The position numbers and the translations under genes were made by a program. Below, in pieces: positions 58,501 to 62,000 of a DNA stretch of 62,000 nt (positions are counted from its first letter, which is position 1; the number at the start of each line of letters is the position of its first letter). This DNA comes from Branchiostoma floridae (Eukaryota > Chordata > Leptocardii > Amphioxiformes > Branchiostomatidae). The stretch lies in NCBI RefSeq assembly GCF_000003815.2, contig NC_049984.1, forward strand, positions 12,814,003 to 12,876,002. Reading direction: 5' to 3'. The notes beneath the pieces were generated by a model. The model saw only the letters and a list, made by a program, of their open reading frames with translations. It searched no databases and was not told where the DNA came from.

Positions 58501-61500
58501 GCCTTACCAAAATGGCAGTTGTGATTTTCATCTTGCAGCTACCGGGCTACTTTGTAGCTGCAGGGATGAACTCAGGAGGAATAGCCAGTGCAGGTGGTGT
58601 GGGGAAGGTCATGGCTGAATGGATCATCTCAGGGGACCCTCCTGCCGGCACCTGGCCGGTCGACATCCGCAGGTTTGGAGAGATGCACAACAACAGGAGA
58701 TACCTCAGGGAAAGGGTCAAGGAAATATTGCGTGAGCCATCATGATATATGCACCCAAATACTCAACTCAAACTTCCCATTTAATATCCGTATTAAGAGT
58801 TTTGTAATTTCAAAGGCGTCTTCATTTTCTTTATATTGTTTGGAATATTGTCTATAATGACCATGGTTTAACCCCGCATATCTTGAACCCAGAGTACTGT
58901 TTCAACCCATAAAGTAAAGATTATGTGATAAGGAATTCCATTCTACGACATTTTAGGGAATGGCAACGAGTTTAACTCTCGGATTCGTAATTAATGATAA
59001 TCATAATCTGCATTCTTGTCTATTGATGACAGCAATTCACTATCTACAAAACTACCCAAAGCAAGAGTTCCAGTCAGCTCGAAGGGTTCTGATGTCACCC
59101 CTGTATTCCGTCCTGAAGAAGGCAGGTGCTGTGTTTGGGGAGACCATGGGGTATGAGAGGGCCAACTGGTTCTCAAGGCCAGACTCAGGTACACTACATG
59201 CACATGGTATTCTTACCTGGCGGAACGCCTGCCTCACATGTGGAATCTGCCTACGGGTCAATTCTGTCAAGCCTCTAAGTCGTAATGCTAGCTCTTTGCC
59301 CCCAGTTGTGCGATAGCGTTCTGTTTACTATCACATTATTATGCAAGGCTGTGAAGACATCCCGAAGAGTGATAACTTTTCATATAACAGTTATCGCTCA
59401 TTTTCAGATGACTTCATGGAGCCAAAGCAGCCAAAGGGGACATTTGGGAAGCCATCCTGGTTTGATGCTGTGCTGAGAGAGTACTTTGTTTGCTGTGAAA
59501 ATGTTGGCATCGTTGATATGTCTTCACTTACCAAATTTGAAGTACAGGTCAGTACATGTTTATAGCATAGATTGGTGAAGGGTTTAGCTCGATAAATGCT
59601 GTCTAGTTCATTTATGTACCAAAACAAACTGAAGTCAGGTTAAGATGATTGCAAAAATAAATGATAATGTTTTTCTGTTCAGTCCTCAGGTGATGAGGTG
59701 GTGACGTACCTACAGAGGCTGTGCTGTAATGAGGTGGATGTTCCAGTGGGGACGGTGCTGCACACCGGGATGTTGAACCACTACGGAGGGTACGAGAATG
59801 ACTGCAGGATAGCTCGACTGGCCAACAATCAGTAAGGTCATCTCTGTACAGGAAACAGCAAATCTTTAAAGCTCTTTGGTAGAAGTTTGAATTTGTCATC
59901 GAGTGTCTAGGCTAGCAGACATGAGGAGTAGAGGTCACAGGTTTACTCCTGGCATTCCTGGCTAGACATTGTGGATCCTTGGGAAAAAAAAAATTTGCAC
60001 AGCTTTCCTGCATCCACCAATGTGTTAATGGGCACCTGACTTCCGTCGGGGAGGTAAAAGGCATGGGCTCTGCTTTCAACATCGTGTCCTAAATACAGTG
60101 AATCAACGACCTTCTATTGGACTCGAAAACGTTACGGGATTACCCTCAATGTACCTTTTTTCGAGTTTAACGTTATAACCTATTTTCAATACCCAATTTT
60201 GTCACCTTCTTATTACCAGCTACGTCATCATCTCGCCACCCAATCAGTTGGTGCGGAGCTGGGCGTGGCTAACCCGCCATCTCCCAAGAGACGGATCTGT
60301 ACAGATTAAGGACGTGACGCGGAGCTATGCTGTTCTCAATGTTCTCGGTCCCAGGGCGAGGGAGCTTATGAGCAGTCTGACTGATGTCGTCACCATGAGC
60401 AGCCATAACTTCCCGCCAAATGTCTGCAGGGTGAGTTTCTTTGGAAATCAGACTCTACAACTACTATCCAGTTACGTTAAGGATCTCACCTGCGGGCCAA
60501 TCGATTTTGTTGGTATTGTAAATATCTGACACACAGAGGTAGCTTTTACACAATTGCCATACATGAGTGATTTTGACTATACGGTTCTGTCGCAGGAGCT
60601 GAGCATCGGTTTTGCCCCCCGTGTTCGTGCCATGACCATCAGCCATGTTGGGGAGCTGGGCTGGATGTTGTATGTTCCACAAGAGGTAAAAGCAAACATG
60701 ACTGTTACAAACTCTAGTAGTTAAGCAATCTGTTCCTATTTTGTTCTAGTATTCTTAGTGCTGTTGTAGATAGCGGAAGACGTAATGACTTGAGTAAAAC
60801 TAAATTGCATGAGATCTGCTACCTATCAACATATCCTTTCAGTTGAGTTGAATGTCCAAAGATTTAATACTTCTATGACAGCTCTATGTCAAAATTCATG
60901 AATATTCCTCATTTTACAGTATGCTTTACACCTCTATCTCTACATCATGAAGAGGGGTCGAGCATTTGGAATCCGTAATGTCGGCCACTATGTCATCAGT
61001 CACCTGTGTTTGGAACACGGTATTCCTTCACTGGGAACTGACCTGGACTCATCTGTCACTCCATTTGAATGCCAACAGGAGCACACTGTCAAATTAGACA
61101 AGGTGGGATGTCCATGGATGTTGGCACCTTTGCCAAGGTTATAATTTAAGGACCGTGTGGGTTCTCTTAAGTGGAATGTGCAATTGTACTTAATATGGCC
61201 ATAAATGACATTTCACTTGACTAAGACATGGCAGAATTGCTGTTTTATACGAAGAAATCTTAAGCAACTTTCTAAAATATTCCTAAAACATTTCATTTTC
61301 AGGATTTCATTGGTCGATCTGCCCTGCTCGAACAGAAGCAGGAAGGAGTGAGACAGAAATTTGTCATGTTCCTATTGGACAATCATGACCTGGAGAATGA
61401 CCTTTGGCCTTGGGGAAGGGAGCCAATCTGGGAGGGTGGAAGGGTCGTTGGCATGACGACCTCAGCAAGCTATGGATACACGCTAAAGAAACAGGTTCGA

Positions 61501-61785
61501 TGCCATTGTAGAATTATCAATTTTCTGTTCATTACAAAGGTCAACTTAATACTTAATACTAGTAAAATGGTTAATTCTGGTATTTATTCTTTAAATGAGT
61601 GTGAGTAACATGGTTGAATCGTTCAACAGATCTGCCTTGGTCTTGTGCGTAACCCAGATGGAAAGACAGAAGAAGGGAAGGTAGTCACTGATGACATCAT
61701 AACAAAATACAAGTTTGAGATTGACATCGCTGGAAAACGTTTCTCTGCCACAGCCCAGCTGTTACAGCCTGTTTTGACTCATTGA
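55364..61785 (+). CDS. PDPR: PDPR-like FAD-dependent oxidoreductase/GcvT-domain protein, copy 2 (17 exons identified)
   Basis: The exons join without stop into 843 residues plus TGA. Vertebrate PDPR is about 880 residues including its targeting peptide, so little is missing. Exon structure and phases equal copy 1 exactly, apart from 6 bp in exon 12. Residues 1-420 form the FAD oxidase half and the rest the GcvT-like half. The probable site is the mitochondrial matrix, with a role with pyruvate dehydrogenase phosphatase, or as a dehydrogenase of a small N-methylated amine given the TWHSAG histidine. Copy 2 has replaced a conserved Gly (GGEP to GREP) and nearby residues (GRTTSAG to GMTTSAS), so it may be the less constrained copy. 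The introns lack the big transposon of copy 1. Confidence 0.9.
55547..55609. repeat. 19-bp perfect inverted repeat just after exon 2 of copy 2
   Basis: GTCACATTTCCAAACCGGG at 55547-55565 and its exact reverse complement at 55591-55609 flank a 25-base loop, 14 bases after the exon 2 donor. I did not find it in copy 1. Confidence 0.75.
55722..55855 (+). CDS. PDPR: PDPR-like copy 2 exon 3 (flavin-site motif)
   Basis: This 134 bp exon contains [20 protein letters not shown] and [12 protein letters not shown]. The candidate flavin-linking His is kept; the next residues (IVVQMRSN) differ from copy 1 (LVGQMRAS). Confidence 0.96.
56282..56363 (+). CDS. PDPR: PDPR-like copy 2 exon 4
   Basis: This 82 bp exon (acag / gtacaa) contains [20 protein letters not shown]; it completes the split Gly of exon 3 and ends two bases into Arg. 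Confidence 0.95.
56563..56726 (+). CDS. PDPR: PDPR-like copy 2 exon 5
   Basis: This 164 bp exon contains [20 protein letters not shown] and [20 protein letters not shown]. The donor gtgggc is the same weak type as in copy 1. Confidence 0.96.
56982..57103 (+). CDS. PDPR: PDPR-like copy 2 exon 6
   Basis: This 122 bp exon contains [20 protein letters not shown] and YFVNCAGQ; it ends in phase 0. Confidence 0.97.
57451..57565 (+). CDS. PDPR: PDPR-like copy 2 exon 7
   Basis: This 115 bp exon contains [20 protein letters not shown], and its protein sequence is indistinguishable from copy 1 by eye. Confidence 0.97.
57944..58096 (+). CDS. PDPR: PDPR-like copy 2 exon 8
   Basis: This 153 bp exon contains [20 protein letters not shown] and [20 protein letters not shown] (copy 1 has MVG and PPK). 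Confidence 0.97.
58290..58414 (+). CDS. PDPR: PDPR-like copy 2 exon 9
   Basis: This 125 bp exon contains [20 protein letters not shown] and [17 protein letters not shown]. Confidence 0.97.
58539..58731 (+). CDS. PDPR: PDPR-like copy 2 exon 10
   Basis: This 193 bp exon contains [20 protein letters not shown] and [20 protein letters not shown]. It ends one base into Pro, and exon 11 completes it (vertebrate PDPR has the same Pro, EVMPLMYDL). Confidence 0.97.
59033..59188 (+). CDS. PDPR: PDPR-like copy 2 exon 11
   Basis: This 156 bp exon contains [20 protein letters not shown] and [20 protein letters not shown]. Confidence 0.96.
59408..59547 (+). CDS. PDPR: PDPR-like copy 2 exon 12
   Basis: This 140 bp exon contains [20 protein letters not shown] and [19 protein letters not shown]; it is two codons longer than copy 1. 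Confidence 0.97.
59683..59831 (+). CDS. PDPR: PDPR-like copy 2 exon 13
   Basis: This 149 bp exon contains [20 protein letters not shown] and [15 protein letters not shown]. Confidence 0.97.
59900..60090 (+). repeat. SINE-like element, uninterrupted paralogue of the transposon target
   Basis: GTCTAGGCTAGCAGACATGA, GAGGTCACAGGTTTACTCCT and GGCACCTGACTTCCG are the reverse complement of the sequence that flanks the 4.15 kb transposon in copy 1, without any transposon. Confidence 0.7.
60220..60430 (+). CDS. PDPR: PDPR-like copy 2 exon 14
   Basis: This 211 bp exon contains [40 protein letters not shown] and [10 protein letters not shown]. Confidence 0.97.
60596..60685 (+). CDS. PDPR: PDPR-like copy 2 exon 15
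   Basis: This 90 bp exon contains [20 protein letters not shown] and [10 protein letters not shown], identical to copy 1 by eye. Confidence 0.97.
60920..61102 (+). CDS. PDPR: PDPR-like copy 2 exon 16
   Basis: This 183 bp exon contains [20 protein letters not shown] and [18 protein letters not shown] (Cys, as in vertebrate PLECGRE, where copy 1 has Ser). Confidence 0.97.
61303..61494 (+). CDS. PDPR: PDPR-like copy 2 exon 17
   Basis: This 192 bp exon contains [40 protein letters not shown] and [12 protein letters not shown]. The Gly-to-Arg change in front of EPIW alters a position conserved in copy 1 and vertebrates. Confidence 0.96.
61630..61785 (+). CDS. PDPR: PDPR-like copy 2 exon 18 (terminal)
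   Basis: This 156 bp exon contains [40 protein letters not shown] and the stop TGA at 61783-61785. Confidence 0.97.
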   Translation: MCLGLVRNPDGKTEEGKVVTDDIITKYKFEIDIAGKRFSATAQLLQPVLTH

Positions 61786-61834
61786 CTTTAAAGCAGACAC
61801 GACATCACCTGAAAACTTGGCGCTGAACATCATT

Positions 61835-62000
61835 TACACAATCCAGCAGAGCTTTCAATTGTGCTGAACACCATGCACACAACCCGGCAGACCTGTCCTT
61901 GGTGCTGAACATCATCTACACCATCCGGTAGACATGTCCTTGGTGCTGGACACCATCTTTACAATCCAGTTGATCTGTCCTTGGTGCTGAACTCCATCTA
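61835..62000 (+). repeat. 3' UTR minisatellite of PDPR-like copy 2 (cut by window end)
   Basis: Units of about 41 bases with the core TGTCCTTGGTGCTGAACATC start near 61851, 61890, 61931 and 61972. Several can form a TTGGTG/CACCAA stem. The same repeat follows the stop of copy 1. Confidence 0.8.

Larger units (their letters stand above)
54085..62000. repeat. Right arm of the inverted duplication (runs off the window)
   Basis: This arm contains PDPR-like copy 2 and the start of its 3' UTR minisatellite. By eye, introns such as the one before exon 17 are about 85-90% identical to copy 1, while others (after exon 3) are much more diverged. Exons are far better conserved. Confidence 0.85.

Noticed and set aside
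39160-62000. The two PDPR-like genes as two alleles wrongly joined
   Set aside because: Kept as a caveat rather than the main reading. Intron divergence above 10% in places, distinct amino-acid changes and a transposon in only one copy look more like paralogues, though haplotype divergence in amphioxus is high.

Overview
The window is nuclear DNA of an invertebrate deuterostome, most likely an amphioxus (Branchiostoma). It has spliced genes with GT-AG introns, many small exons, two runs of N, and dense short repeats. One SINE-like repeat (cores near 10508, 13004 and 34147) is one I associate with Branchiostoma. The species call is inference.

Region 1 (1-38,820, + strand) is one gene, GLG1 (Golgi apparatus protein 1, also MG-160, CFR or ESL-1). 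The window starts inside it: the signal peptide and first Cys-rich part lie upstream. I placed 24 exon positions whose lengths and phases join into one open frame of 1,031 residues. It ends in a membrane span and a short basic tail, followed by about 3.6 kb of probable 3' UTR. Three places show tandem exon duplication: a full, in-phase pair (4a/4b) that looks mutually exclusive; a truncated copy of exon 7 cut by a transposon; and a second, still-open copy of the terminal membrane-span exon. The introns carry a 2.2 kb element with TTA target duplications, another 2.2 kb terminal-inverted-repeat element with a mariner-like element nested in it, and LINE-like and SINE-like pieces.

Region 2 (38,880-51,300, - strand) is a complete or nearly complete PDPR-like gene (pyruvate dehydrogenase phosphatase regulatory subunit; DMGDH/SARDH family: FAD oxidoreductase plus GcvT-like domain). 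It converges tail to tail on GLG1. A 4.15 kb DNA transposon with 0.55 kb inverted repeats and a TTAA target duplication sits in one intron and carries a frameshifted transposase.

Region 3 (51,300-55,230) is the head-to-head spacer, itself an inverted repeat around a unique centre near 53.5-54.1 kb. It holds a 321-N gap flanked by a direct duplication of about 590 bp that looks like an assembly overlap.

Region 4 (55,235-61,785, + strand) is a second PDPR-like gene with the same 17 exons. All exon lengths match except one 6 bp difference. The two genes thus form a large inverted duplication with a shared promoter region. Both keep a histidine in the flavin-attachment motif that, as I recall, vertebrate PDPR has lost, so they may be active dehydrogenases rather than only regulators. 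Both 3' UTRs carry a short tandem repeat able to form small hairpins; isolated units also lie in GLG1 introns.
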